Shown here in pieces: positions 57,095 through 64,000 of a DNA stretch of 64,000 nucleotides; within the stretch, counting starts at the first letter, position 1; each line of letters opens with the position of its first letter. The notes beneath the pieces were generated by a model. The model saw nothing but the letters and a program-made list of their open reading frames with translations. It was not told where the DNA came from and did not search any database. Source of the stretch: an uncultured Acetatifactor sp. (lineage in GTDB: Bacteria > Bacillota > Clostridia > Lachnospirales > Lachnospiraceae); contig CAJUCT010000025.1 of assembly GCA_910585015.1 (NCBI GenBank), positions 1 through 64,000 on the forward strand, written 5' to 3'. The translations under genes and the position numbers were made by a program.

Positions 57095-57724
57095 ATGAAC
57101 CAAAGAAATTACCAGCGGGAGCTGGACGGCATACTGGAGAACCTGCCCAGGGGGGAGAAGCGCCTGTTTTTGCACAGCTGCTGCGCCCCCTGCAGCAGTT
57201 ATGTGCTGGAGTATCTGAGAGTATATTTTCCCATAACGGTATTTTACTATAACCCGAACATTTCCTTTGCGGAGGAGTACCGCCACCGACTGGAGGAACA
57301 GAAGCACCTGATTGCGTGTTATAATCAGGAGGGAGGCGGGTATCCTATTCAGGTGGTGGAGGGGGAGTATATGCCGGAACGCTTTTTTGCCATGGCCCGG
57401 GGGCTGGAACAATGCTCGGAGGGCGGGGAGCGCTGCGAGGGGTGCTTTAGGCTGCGGCTGGAGGAAACCGCCCGGCAGGCACTTGCGGCAGGGGCGGATT
57501 ATTTTGCCTCTACCCTTTCCATCAGTCCCCTGAAAAATGCGCCGCTGCTCAACCGGATTGGGGAGGAAGTGGCTGTTACATATGGTGTGCCTTGGCTGCC
57601 CTCGGATTTTAAGAAGAAAAACGGATACAAGAGATCGGTGGAGTTGTCTGCTAAGTATGAGCTGTACCGGCAGAATTACTGTGGCTGCGTATTTTCCATG
57701 CAGGAGAGGGGCCAGGAGCGGTAA
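57095..57724 (+). CDS. queH: Epoxyqueuosine reductase QueH
   Basis: A 209-residue iron-sulfur protein that reduces epoxyqueuosine to queuosine in tRNA; it replaces the cobalamin-dependent QueG. The Cys motifs are all present: HSCCAPCSS (near 27-35), CSEGGERCEGCFRLRL (near 109-124) and NYCGCVFS near the end. TAAGGAGAAAAG precedes the ATG. Neighbouring genes do not belong to the pathway. The short distance to sod suggests a shared transcript only. Confidence 0.93.
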   Translation: MNQRNYQRELDGILENLPRGEKRLFLHSCCAPCSSYVLEYLRVYFPITVFYYNPNISFAEEYRHRLEEQKHLIACYNQEGGGYPIQVVEGEYMPERFFAMARGLEQCSEGGERCEGCFRLRLEETARQALAAGADYFASTLSISPLKNAPLLNRIGEEVAVTYGVPWLPSDFKKKNGYKRSVELSAKYELYRQNYCGCVFSMQERGQER

Positions 57725-57750
57725 ATTGAACTGACTATGTAAAAATATTG

Positions 57751-57779
57751 TTGCCATATGGTGGGAAAAGGGCTATAAT
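57751..57779 (+). promoter_or_regulatory. Sigma-A promoter of argS
   Basis: TTGCCA at 57751-57756 and TATAAT at 57774-57779 are 17 bases apart, 30 bases before the argS start codon. No T-box leader fits in this space. Confidence 0.88.
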
Positions 57780-57809
57780 GAGCGCATACTTTTTGTGAGG
57801 AGCGTGTTT

Positions 57810-59600
57810 ATGAAAAAATTATTGGAGATGATATCCGAGGAGATGCAGGCAGCCTTTGAGGCAGCCGGATACGGCGAGGCGGAAGCCGGGAGCCAGCTGG
57901 GACGCGTGACGCTGTCCAACCGCCCTGATCTGTGCGAATACCAGTGCAACGGGGCCATGGCCGGGGCTAAGAAGTTCAGGAAGGCCCCCATTATGATTGC
58001 AGGCCAGGTGGCGGAGAAGCTGCAGGGCAGCCGGGTGTTTTCCCAGGCGGAGGCGGTGATGCCCGGTTTTTTGAACCTGAAGCTTTCGGAGGAGTTTTTG
58101 AGAGATTATCTGCGGGATATGGGGCGGGCGGAGAAATTTGGTCTGGACGAGCCCCCCAAGCCCCGGAAGATTATCATTGACTACGGCGGGGCCAATGTGG
58201 CCAAGCCCCTGCATGTGGGACATCTGCGATCCGCGGTCATCGGTGAGAGCATCAAGCGGATCTGCCGGTATGCCGGGCATGAGGTCATCGGCGATGCCCA
58301 CCTGGGGGACTGGGGGCTGCAGATGGGACTGGTGATTGTGGGCATACAGGAGCGTCAGCCCGAGCTGGTGTATTTTGATGACAGCTATGAGGGAGAGTAC
58401 CCGAAGGAGGCTCCCTTTACCATATCGGAACTTGAAGAGATTTATCCGGCCTCCAGCACAAAGTCCAAGGAAGACCCGGAGTATAAGGCCCGGGCCATGG
58501 AAGCAACCTATAAGCTGCAGAACGGCGTGAGGGGCTACCGCGCCCTGTGGCAGCACATGATGAATGTGTCTGTGGCGGACTTAAAGAAGGTTTACAGCAG
58601 CTTAAATGTGGAATTTGATCTGTGGAAAGGGGAGAGCGATGTGCGTGACCTGATCCCGGAGATGGTACAGTACATGAAGGACGGCGGATATGCCTATATC
58701 AGTGAGGGCGCCCTGGTGGTGGATGTGAAAGAGGAGACAGACACCAAGGAAGTGCCTCCTTGTATGATTCTGAAGTCCGACGGGGCCTCCCTGTACAACA
58801 CTTCGGATCTTGCTACGATTCTGGAACGCATGCGCCTGTATCACCCGGATCTGATCGTCTATCTGACGGACAAGCGTCAGGATCTGTATTTTGATCAGGT
58901 ATTTCGCTGCGCCCGTAAGACAAAGCTGGTGGAGCCGGGGACACAGCTGAAGTGGATTGGCTTCGGCACCGTCAACGGCAGTGACGGCAAGCCCTTCAAG
59001 ACCAGGGACGGCGGTGTGATGCGCCTGGAGACTCTGATCCAGGAGACCAAGCAGGAGATGCTGCGCAAGATCAGGGAAGGCCGGGAGATGAGTGAAGAGG
59101 AGGCCAAGGCTGTGGCGGACATGGTGGCTATTTCAGCTCTGCTCTATGGAGATCTCTCCAATCAGGCTTCCAAGGATTATATCTTTGACATGGATCGCTT
59201 CACCTCATTTGAGGGAGATACAGGTCCTTACATTTTATATACTATTGTGCGGATCAAGTCCATTCTGTCCAAATATGTGGAGCAGGGCGGCAGCCTGGAG
59301 GAACGGGAGGGATTGGAACTGCTGGCGGCGGCAGGAGAAGCGCAGAAACAGTTGATGATGCAGCTGGCGGGATTCAATGCCATGATGGAGAGTGCCAGCG
59401 AGGAGACTGCTCCCCACAAAGTATGCGCGTTTATCTATGACTTGGCCAACGCTTTCAACCATTTTTACCATGAGACCAAGATTCTGGCGGAGGAGGATGA
59501 GGCCCAGAAAAGGAGTCTGATTGCTTTGCTGCTTTTGACCCGCGATGTGCTGGAAACTTGCATCCACGTGCTGGGATTTGAAGCTCCGGATAAAATGTAG
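57810..59600 (+). CDS. argS: Arginyl-tRNA synthetase
   Basis: A class Ia synthetase of 596 residues charging tRNA-Arg. It has the N-terminal Add1 domain (1-100), the HIGH-type motif in VAKPLHVGHLRSA (near residues 130-142), the Arg-specific catalytic region, and the degenerate KMSKS site near 395-402 (DGKPFKTRDGG). The C-terminal DALR anticodon-binding domain runs from about 480 to 596. ATG 57810 follows TGAGGAGCG. It is transcribed from its own promoter and is followed by a tRNA operon. Confidence 0.96.
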   Translation: MKKLLEMISEEMQAAFEAAGYGEAEAGSQLGRVTLSNRPDLCEYQCNGAMAGAKKFRKAPIMIAGQVAEKLQGSRVFSQAEAVMPGFLNLKLSEEFLRDYLRDMGRAEKFGLDEPPKPRKIIIDYGGANVAKPLHVGHLRSAVIGESIKRICRYAGHEVIGDAHLGDWGLQMGLVIVGIQERQPELVYFDDSYEGEYPKEAPFTISELEEIYPASSTKSKEDPEYKARAMEATYKLQNGVRGYRALWQHMMNVSVADLKKVYSSLNVEFDLWKGESDVRDLIPEMVQYMKDGGYAYISEGALVVDVKEETDTKEVPPCMILKSDGASLYNTSDLATILERMRLYHPDLIVYLTDKRQDLYFDQVFRCARKTKLVEPGTQLKWIGFGTVNGSDGKPFKTRDGGVMRLETLIQETKQEMLRKIREGREMSEEEAKAVADMVAISALLYGDLSNQASKDYIFDMDRFTSFEGDTGPYILYTIVRIKSILSKYVEQGGSLEEREGLELLAAAGEAQKQLMMQLAGFNAMMESASEETAPHKVCAFIYDLANAFNHFYHETKILAEEDEAQKRSLIALLLLTRDVLETCIHVLGFEAPDKM

Positions 59601-59620
59601 CTAATTTTGTAAAAATGTGG

Positions 59621-59649
59621 TTGACAAACCCGTTGGATCATAGTATACT
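59621..59649 (+). promoter_or_regulatory. Sigma-A promoter of the tRNA-Val/tRNA-Met unit
   Basis: TTGACA at 59621-59626 and TATACT at 59644-59649 are separated by 17 bases. A 10-bp hairpin (AGTCGGTTGC with GCAGCCGACT) lies between it and the first tRNA. Confidence 0.9.
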
Positions 59650-59680
59650 AATCAAGTCGGTTGCAGGAGCAGCCGACTAG

Positions 59681-59753
59681 GGAATCTTAGCTCAGCTGGG
59701 AGAGCATCTGCCTTACAAGCAGAGGGTCATAGGTTCGAGCCCTATAGGTTCCA
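59681..59753 (+). tRNA. tRNA-Val (TAC)
   Basis: Cloverleaf with acceptor GGAATCT/AGGTTCC, D-arm TAGCTCAGCTGGGAGAGC, anticodon stem-loop CTGCCTTACAAGCAG with anticodon TAC, and T-arm ATAGGTTCGAGCCCTAT. It has 73 bases and no encoded CCA. Confidence 0.96.
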
Positions 59754-59757
59754 TTGT

Positions 59758-59831
59758 GGCGAGATAGCTCAGTTGGCTAGAGCACACGGTTCATACCCGT
59801 GGTGTCGAGGGTTCGAATCCCCCTCTCGCTA
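59758..59831 (+). tRNA. tRNA-Met (CAT)
   Basis: Cloverleaf with acceptor GGCGAGA/TCTCGCT, anticodon stem-loop CACGGTTCATACCCGTG with anticodon CAT, and T-arm GAGGGTTCGAATCCCCCTC. Anticodon CAT could also belong to tRNA-Ile2 with lysidine; the body looks like elongator Met. It starts four bases after tRNA-Val and lacks an encoded CCA. Confidence 0.93.
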
Positions 59832-59838
59832 CTTTTTG

Positions 59839-59880
59839 AGCCCAGAAAACCTTGATGGAATCGAGGTGGTCTGGGCTTTT
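59839..59880 (+). terminator. Terminator of the tRNA unit
   Basis: AGCCCAG at 59839-59845 pairs with CTGGGCT at 59871-59877, followed by TTTTCTGTTTT. Confidence 0.8.
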
Positions 59881-60345
59881 CTGTTTTGAGGTAATTAAAA
59901 GCTAATCTAATATATGTTTGATTGAAAACTACATAGGAAAGGAGAAGTCAGTTTCACTTAGAGATTTTGCGTGTGACCAGACTGAATCCAGAGGCTTATT
60001 TGGGCGAAATAATACGTTTGTAGATATATAGAAAGCAATAACTCCTCTAATGGTAGAAGGGCTATATTGTTATTCCGTATCCATATGTGATAATTGATAC
60101 AGTTGGTATGGGTTTTTCAGATAAGACAAGCCGTAGAAATAACATTGAAAAATATCTGTCCCAGTTGATTGAGAAATAGCATGTGCTAAATGCCATTTGT
60201 GAAGAAGCACAAAATGAAAATATTACGGAAGAAAACAAGGATATAATTTTTTATCGGCTTTCAGCGGCTTGTTATGGAAGAGATTTTATGAAATTGAATA
60301 TTGAATGGTATAAAAAACTAATCAATGAAATGGAGGAGAAAAATA
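59881..60345. other. AT-rich junction with a broken reading frame
   Basis: After the tRNA terminator the composition becomes AT-rich. From 60057 a frame reads GYIVIPYPYVIIDTVGMGFS, meets TAG at 60177-60179, and goes on in the same frame as LNAICEEAQNENITEENKD up to 60392. No start codon or ribosome binding site fits. It is probably one ancient gene cut by a nonsense codon. I cannot assign it. Confidence 0.45.
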
Positions 60346-61143
60346 ATGCAACAGTTCAAATTGGATCTTTCGCCAATCGTATATTACACTAGCGGAAAAG
60401 AATGTAGTGAATGGGTATTGTTTCTCCATGCTGCGTTTGTAAATCATAAAATGTTTCAACCACAGATTAAATATTTTGAAAACAAATATAACATATTAGC
60501 GGTTGATATTATCGGTCATGGAAAATCAACAGATACAAAAAAGGGTGACAGTTTAGAAAAAATGTCGGCATGGATATACGATATTATGAACGTTGAAAAA
60601 ATCAAGAAAATACATATTGTCGGTATTTCATTGGGTGCTGTTTTAGCACAGGATTTTGCGAATCGGTATCCCGAAGCAGTAAATTCCCTTGCCTGTTTTG
60701 GCGGATATGATATTAACAATTTTGATGAGAAAATGCAGAAAGAAAATAGTACCTCACAGATACGAATGATGTTAAAGGCTTTGGTTTCTATTAAATGGTT
60801 TGCAAAGGCAAATAAAAAAATATCTGCCTTTTCCCCGCAGGCTCAAAATGACTTTTATGATATGAATATTCAATTTCCAAAGAAATCTTTTTTGTATTTG
60901 GCATCATTGGATAGTATGGTAAATGTATTCCAAACAAAATCAAGAAAGTATCCTTTATTGATAGGGTGTGGAAAATTTGATATACCAATGGAATTGAAAG
61001 CAGTAGAAGATTGGAAAAGCAGGGAACCCCAATTAAAAGTTGCGATTTTTGAAAATGCTGGGCATTGTGTAAATATGGATATGCCACAAAAGTTCAATGA
61101 AGTAATGGAAGAATTTTGGGGAAACACAAAGAATTATTTTTGA
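60346..61143 (+). CDS. Alpha/beta hydrolase
   Basis: A 265-residue hydrolase. The nucleophile Ser lies in VGISLGAVLA (near residue 98), the oxyanion region in FLHAAFVNHKMF (near 24-35), the acid in GCGKFDIPM (near 215) and the catalytic His in ENAGHCVNMD (near 240). GGAGGAGAAAAAT precedes ATG 60346. The gene is strongly AT-rich compared with the core genome on the left, which suggests horizontal transfer. The substrate is unknown. Confidence 0.85.
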   Translation: MQQFKLDLSPIVYYTSGKECSEWVLFLHAAFVNHKMFQPQIKYFENKYNILAVDIIGHGKSTDTKKGDSLEKMSAWIYDIMNVEKIKKIHIVGISLGAVLAQDFANRYPEAVNSLACFGGYDINNFDEKMQKENSTSQIRMMLKALVSIKWFAKANKKISAFSPQAQNDFYDMNIQFPKKSFLYLASLDSMVNVFQTKSRKYPLLIGCGKFDIPMELKAVEDWKSREPQLKVAIFENAGHCVNMDMPQKFNEVMEEFWGNTKNYF

Positions 61144-61253
61144 AAAGAATGCGTGCCTGAACGTCAGGGATACAAAAGGGATCATATTGCACAGCGACCT
61201 TGGAAGCCAGTATACGAGCCAGGCATTTGAAGACTGCCTGGCCAGGAAGGCAT

Positions 61254-62072
61254 TTATAGCGCACCTTTTGGACAATTTTTCACACACTCAAAGCAAAGAA
61301 TACATTCTGTGCCATTCTTTCGTTTTCGAGAATTATTTGTAACATCAACTTCCATTGGACACACTTTTTTACATTTACCACAAGAAATACATTTACTTTT
61401 ATCACATTTGATTCGGAGTAGCGAAAAATAACTCATGGGTTTCAGAAATATTGTGATAGGACATATGTATTTGCAAAATGCGCGATTATCCTTAAAGGCA
61501 AAAGCCAATATTATCCCAACTGCATAGTATATGATATTACCAATGATAAACGCCCAAAACATAATTCTCTCAATGTTACCAATATGAGCAAGAAATAGTA
61601 CCGAAACAAATATAAGAGAAATTGCAAAGGTAATATACCTTATCCACCCAATCTTTTTTCTTGACGTTTTAGGAATCTTATATGGGAGAAAATCAAGCAC
61701 TATTGCCGTCCAGCAAGCATACCCACACCAACCTCTTCCAAAAAGCAGCGGTCCAAAAATTTTTGCTACCGCATAATGAATTGTTGCAGCTTCAAACACA
61801 CCTGTAAAGAGATAATACCAAAATCCCTCAATCTGCATATTCTCGCTGCAAATAAAGCCTAAATAAACCAACATATAAAGCCCGACTAAAAGCTGTGCAA
61901 TTCTGCGTGCATACTTGTATTTTTTTACATAAAGAAACATACCTAAAGAAATTGATATTCCGATATAGCTAAAATTAAATAAATAGAATGTATTGTCCAG
62001 TGTCAACCATAATGTTACTGCAACAGTTTCAAATATTACCAACATACTAAGCGGTAGAAAATACTTTTTCAC
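61254..62072 (-). CDS. NapH-like 4Fe-4S membrane protein
   Basis: A membrane electron-transfer protein of about 272 residues. Five or more membrane helices fill the first 200 residues; the motif FGRGWCGYACWTA (near 114-126) and FCKYICP (near 197-203) are typical of NapH/CcoG/RdxA-type proteins. The C-terminal part has two ferredoxin motifs (CISCGKCKKVCP and CILCFECVKNCP). A GTG at 62072 lies 6 bases after TTGGAGG and is preferred; ATG 62090 contains no good site upstream. It may feed electrons to, or help mature, a reductase that is not in view. AT-rich, in the accessory region. Confidence 0.82.
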   Translation of the reverse strand: MKKYFLPLSMLVIFETVAVTLWLTLDNTFYLFNFSYIGISISLGMFLYVKKYKYARRIAQLLVGLYMLVYLGFICSENMQIEGFWYYLFTGVFEAATIHYAVAKIFGPLLFGRGWCGYACWTAIVLDFLPYKIPKTSRKKIGWIRYITFAISLIFVSVLFLAHIGNIERIMFWAFIIGNIIYYAVGIILAFAFKDNRAFCKYICPITIFLKPMSYFSLLRIKCDKSKCISCGKCKKVCPMEVDVTNNSRKRKNGTECILCFECVKNCPKGAL

Positions 62073-62121
62073 TTTGTTCCTCCAATCCATAAATGCTCAT
62101 TTGCCTTTTTACTAATCTTTT

Positions 62122-62297
62122 TCACTGTTTTACTTTATTTCCACTAATTACCGTCACTTGTAAATCTTTTGCGTCAATCAAACTTTCTTGTCTACATTTC
62201 GGGCAGTAGAGAGGATAGTTTTCAACTGTGTATCTGCTCTTATTTGTAATCTTGTTTTATTTCCGCAAATCGGACATAGTATCCATTTACTCTTCAT
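62122..62297 (-). pseudogene. Cysteine-rich KTR-domain protein, frameshifted
   Basis: Starting at 62297 the frame reads MKSKWILCPICGNKTRLQIR and continues to a premature TGA. In the next frame NYPLYCPKCRQESLIDAKDL and TVISGNKVKQ complete the second half of the known 55-60 residue protein, with the second CxxC. One base is missing in the AAAA run near 62227, or the sequence has an error there. The start overlaps the end of the TetR gene by 11 bases, so both were co-transcribed. Such proteins are common on mobile elements of Firmicutes; function unknown. Confidence 0.75.
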
Positions 62298-62916
62298 TAT
62301 TACTTTCATTTTTCAAAAAATTATTTTCCTTTTGAGCTTTCTTTATATCTCCACCTGCTTGTAGTAAAAAAGCACAACACGCATTATAGACTTTTTCTTT
62401 TGCTGTATGCCTGTCTACTTTTATAGTACCCGAAACTATCGCTACAAGAAGCCCGTGTGAATATACTATGGTATTTGTAAGATAATCTAATGTTTTATCT
62501 GTAGGTATAGAATAGAAACTTGCTATTTTAGCAATTAAATTTTGATTATTTATTGCAGAAAGAATCGTTTCAAACGTACCCATGCAATAATTGCTTCCCT
62601 CATTTAGAAAAAGATATTTAAATAAATTTGGCATATCAAAAGCAATATCGACATAAGCATTGCCTATTTCTGAAAATCCGCTAACAGCATTTTCAGATAA
62701 AGGCTTCAATTTTTTATTTGCAAAAGCTATAGCATATTCGGCAAGAGCTTTGCGAAGCCCCTCCATATTATCAAAATGCCATACTAGGGGCTGTGTAGAG
62801 CAACCAATTTCTTTGGATAAAGTTTTAATATTGACAGCAGAATACCCATCACGGATAAGCATTTGCAATGCTGTTTCCAAAATAACCGCTTTTGAAATCT
62901 GTGTTTTCCTTGCCAT
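62287..62916 (-). CDS. TetR-family transcriptional regulator
   Basis: A 209-residue regulator. The helix-turn-helix (residues about 8-52: ISKAVILETALQMLIRDGYSAVNIKTLSKEIGCSTQPLVWHFDN) is clear, the rest is the ligand-binding helical domain. GAGGTG lies 6 bases before the ATG. Behind a consensus promoter on the minus strand it precedes the KTR fragment and the NapH-like gene, which it may control. AT-rich composition fits the accessory region. Confidence 0.9.
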   Translation of the reverse strand: MARKTQISKAVILETALQMLIRDGYSAVNIKTLSKEIGCSTQPLVWHFDNMEGLRKALAEYAIAFANKKLKPLSENAVSGFSEIGNAYVDIAFDMPNLFKYLFLNEGSNYCMGTFETILSAINNQNLIAKIASFYSIPTDKTLDYLTNTIVYSHGLLVAIVSGTIKVDRHTAKEKVYNACCAFLLQAGGDIKKAQKENNFLKNESNNEE

Positions 62917-62963
62917 TTCAACACCTCATAATTTTATAATTTAATTTATATAATTTAGTTTAT

Positions 62964-62991
62964 ATTATAATCAAGAACGGATTTTTGTCAA
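62964..62991 (-). promoter_or_regulatory. Sigma-A promoter of the TetR gene
   Basis: On the minus strand TTGACA (complement of 62986-62991) and TATAAT (complement of 62964-62969) are 16 bases apart. AT-rich near-palindromes between the -10 box and the start codon could hold the TetR operator. Confidence 0.8.
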
Positions 62992-63160
62992 TCCCCTCGG
63001 ATAAAATTTCATCTAATTTTCTTTCTTCCAGAAAACGGTATAGCGGTAAATTGTTTTATTTTGTCTAATTATTGATTTGCACTTTCACATCACCGTCTGA
63101 ACGCAGATTGTTATCACCGGATATTTTGTCATTGCGCAGGATACTGTCACCATCATCAAA

Positions 63161-63493
63161 TTGACAGCACCTTTCTCTTGCCAGGGACGGCACACCTGTC
63201 TACACTGCCGCAAAGGACATGCTATGCGCAGGGACGGCACGGAATCCGCCAAGGGAAGGACAAAATTCAAATGTCCCAAGATCAGCTTTGCCGGCGGCAA
63301 ATTTTGTACCTATGACCACTTTTTGCCGGATGGTGACGAGCATTACATTGTAAATTTTCCGTTCATTGAGAATGAATATTACTATGATATTCTCCTTAGC
63401 TTTGGAGATAAGTGCGAGTGTCTTGAGCCTTTACATATCCGCGCAAAGATGAAGCAAAAAATATACGATATAGCTGCGATATATAGTAATTAA
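63161..63493 (+). pseudogene. Fusion of a transposase-like piece and a WYL regulator C-terminus
   Basis: An open frame of 110 codons made of two unrelated parts. Residues 1-45 (CRKGHAMRRDGTESAKGRTK and neighbouring Cys) resemble the zinc-binding middle of a transposase. Residues 55-110 (NFPFIENEYYYDILLSFGDK, CECLEPLHIRAKM) match the C-terminal end of WYL-domain regulators. No ribosome binding site supports the start. It is most likely a junction of two remnants. Confidence 0.5.
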
Positions 63494-63507
63494 CACCTCA
63501 AACAACA

Positions 63508-63544
63508 AAAAAGCAATCAGCAACAATAATGCTGATTGCTTTTT
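63508..63544. terminator. Strong terminator hairpin
   Basis: AAAAAGCAATCAGCA at 63508-63522 pairs perfectly with TGCTGATTGCTTTTT at 63530-63544 across a 7-base loop. It is the natural end of the WYL regulator whose tail lies upstream. Confidence 0.88.
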
Positions 63545-63608
63545 GCTCCATGGCATATTTGAATTTGTTGTCAGCAGCTCCGCATAGATTTTTTGTGGTC
63601 TTGTCCAA

Positions 63609-64000
63609 ATCAGCGAAATGATTTTCCCACAGAACGGCGTCCGTTTCATTGCCATCAATGACGGCGTTGACAGCGCACAGGGCGACAACGATTTTGCCCC
63701 CTTGCGTAACATTTTTAACGAATGGCTGGTGAGGGATACGAGCAAGAAAATCAAGGCAGTCAAGAGGTCAAAAGGCATGAGCGGGAAGCCCGTCACAAGC
63801 AAGCCCGTATGCCTGCCAAGCAGCAAATCCCCACGCCGGGAACGCTGGAATACCGCCGGACGGGAAGCACCCGCCGCTACCACCCCGGCTATGAGTGCAA
63901 ATGGGCGACAAACACCGTGGCGCATATCCTTGAAAACCGGGAGTACACGGGCTGCCTTGTGAACTTCAAGACCGAGAAAGTGTCCTACAAGGTGAAGCTA
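63609..64000 (+). pseudogene. Serine recombinase with internal deletion, runs off the window
   Basis: The frame from 63618 reads MIFPQNGVRFIAINDGVDSA and RDTSKKIKAVKRSKGMSGKP, part of the catalytic and adjacent region of a large serine recombinase. At about 63810 the frame breaks; in the next frame QQIPTPGTLEYRRTGSTRRY, HPGYECKWATNTV and ILENREYTGCLVNF continue the recombinase domain. About 60 residues of the family (YGYL to the LTEQ region) are missing at the junction. The N-terminal catalytic Ser domain is absent and the end lies outside the window. It is a dead integrase of a former mobile element. Confidence 0.75.

Noticed and set aside
57725..57809. T-box leader of argS
   Set aside because: Promoter and start codon are only about 30 bases apart, leaving no room for a T-box.
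63085..63300. 71-codon minus-strand frame
   Set aside because: No start signals; it lies opposite a remnant with better family resemblance.

Overview
The window looks like the chromosome of a spore-forming, anaerobic Firmicute of the class Clostridia, most likely family Lachnospiraceae. The support is: an alpha/beta-type small acid-soluble spore protein; a single-chain purL of clostridial type; a GntR-clpC-radA cluster; QueH instead of QueG; tRNAs without an encoded CCA; and many strong AGGAGG ribosome binding sites in a moderately GC-rich genome. This placement is inferred from gene content and style, not from a database search.

Layout. 1-5 kb: small hypothetical genes, an aldo/keto reductase, and an Hsp20 gene read leftwards behind a perfect CIRCE operator. 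5-6.3 kb: fructose-6-phosphate aldolase/transaldolase and a spore DNA-binding protein. 6.4-7.9 kb: a graveyard of mobile-element pieces (IS256 transposase, XRE repressor, serine recombinase, Rpn-type nuclease, tyrosine recombinase), all broken. 8-15.3 kb: pyrE, small membrane proteins, an M29 aminopeptidase and the purine run purE-purM-purN-purD. 15.4-22.2 kb: a double zinc-ribbon protein, an SH3 membrane protein, and the stress/repair cluster GntR-clpC-radA, closed by tRNA-Trp. 22.3-33.4 kb: a large cNMP-domain protein of unknown role, a MarR-controlled heterodimeric ABC exporter, a TetR regulator, and a pair of aspartoacylase-like proteins of which the second has lost zinc ligands. 33.5-38.7 kb: purL and a ROK sugar kinase. 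38.8-49.6 kb: an ECF sigma/anti-sigma pair and carbamoyl-phosphate synthase, with two complete carB genes but one carA. 49.7-59.8 kb: Nudix, DUF1266, YwlG-like, WYL plus GyrI-like, a two-component system, superoxide dismutase, queH, argS, and tRNA-Val plus tRNA-Met. From about 59.9 kb to the end the sequence turns AT-rich and carries accessory and broken genes (alpha/beta hydrolase, NapH-like ferredoxin, TetR, frameshifted KTR protein, recombinase remnant). This looks like an integrated and eroding island next to the tRNA pair.

How the genes work together. Purine synthesis (purE, M, N, D, L) and pyrimidine/arginine precursor supply (pyrE, carA, two carB) dominate the window, but in several separate transcription units. 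Stress functions (Hsp20 under HrcA/CIRCE, ClpC under a GntR repressor, RadA, SOD) form the second theme.

The most unusual signal is non-coding. One family of about 108 bases, seen three times (two in tandem at 15867-16080, one at 30130-30226), can fold into the same two-stem shape. Its stems are kept by compensating base changes, and it ends just before the ribosome binding sites of two unrelated genes. A second family of paired hairpins recurs at 11589, 15368 and 22402-22537.
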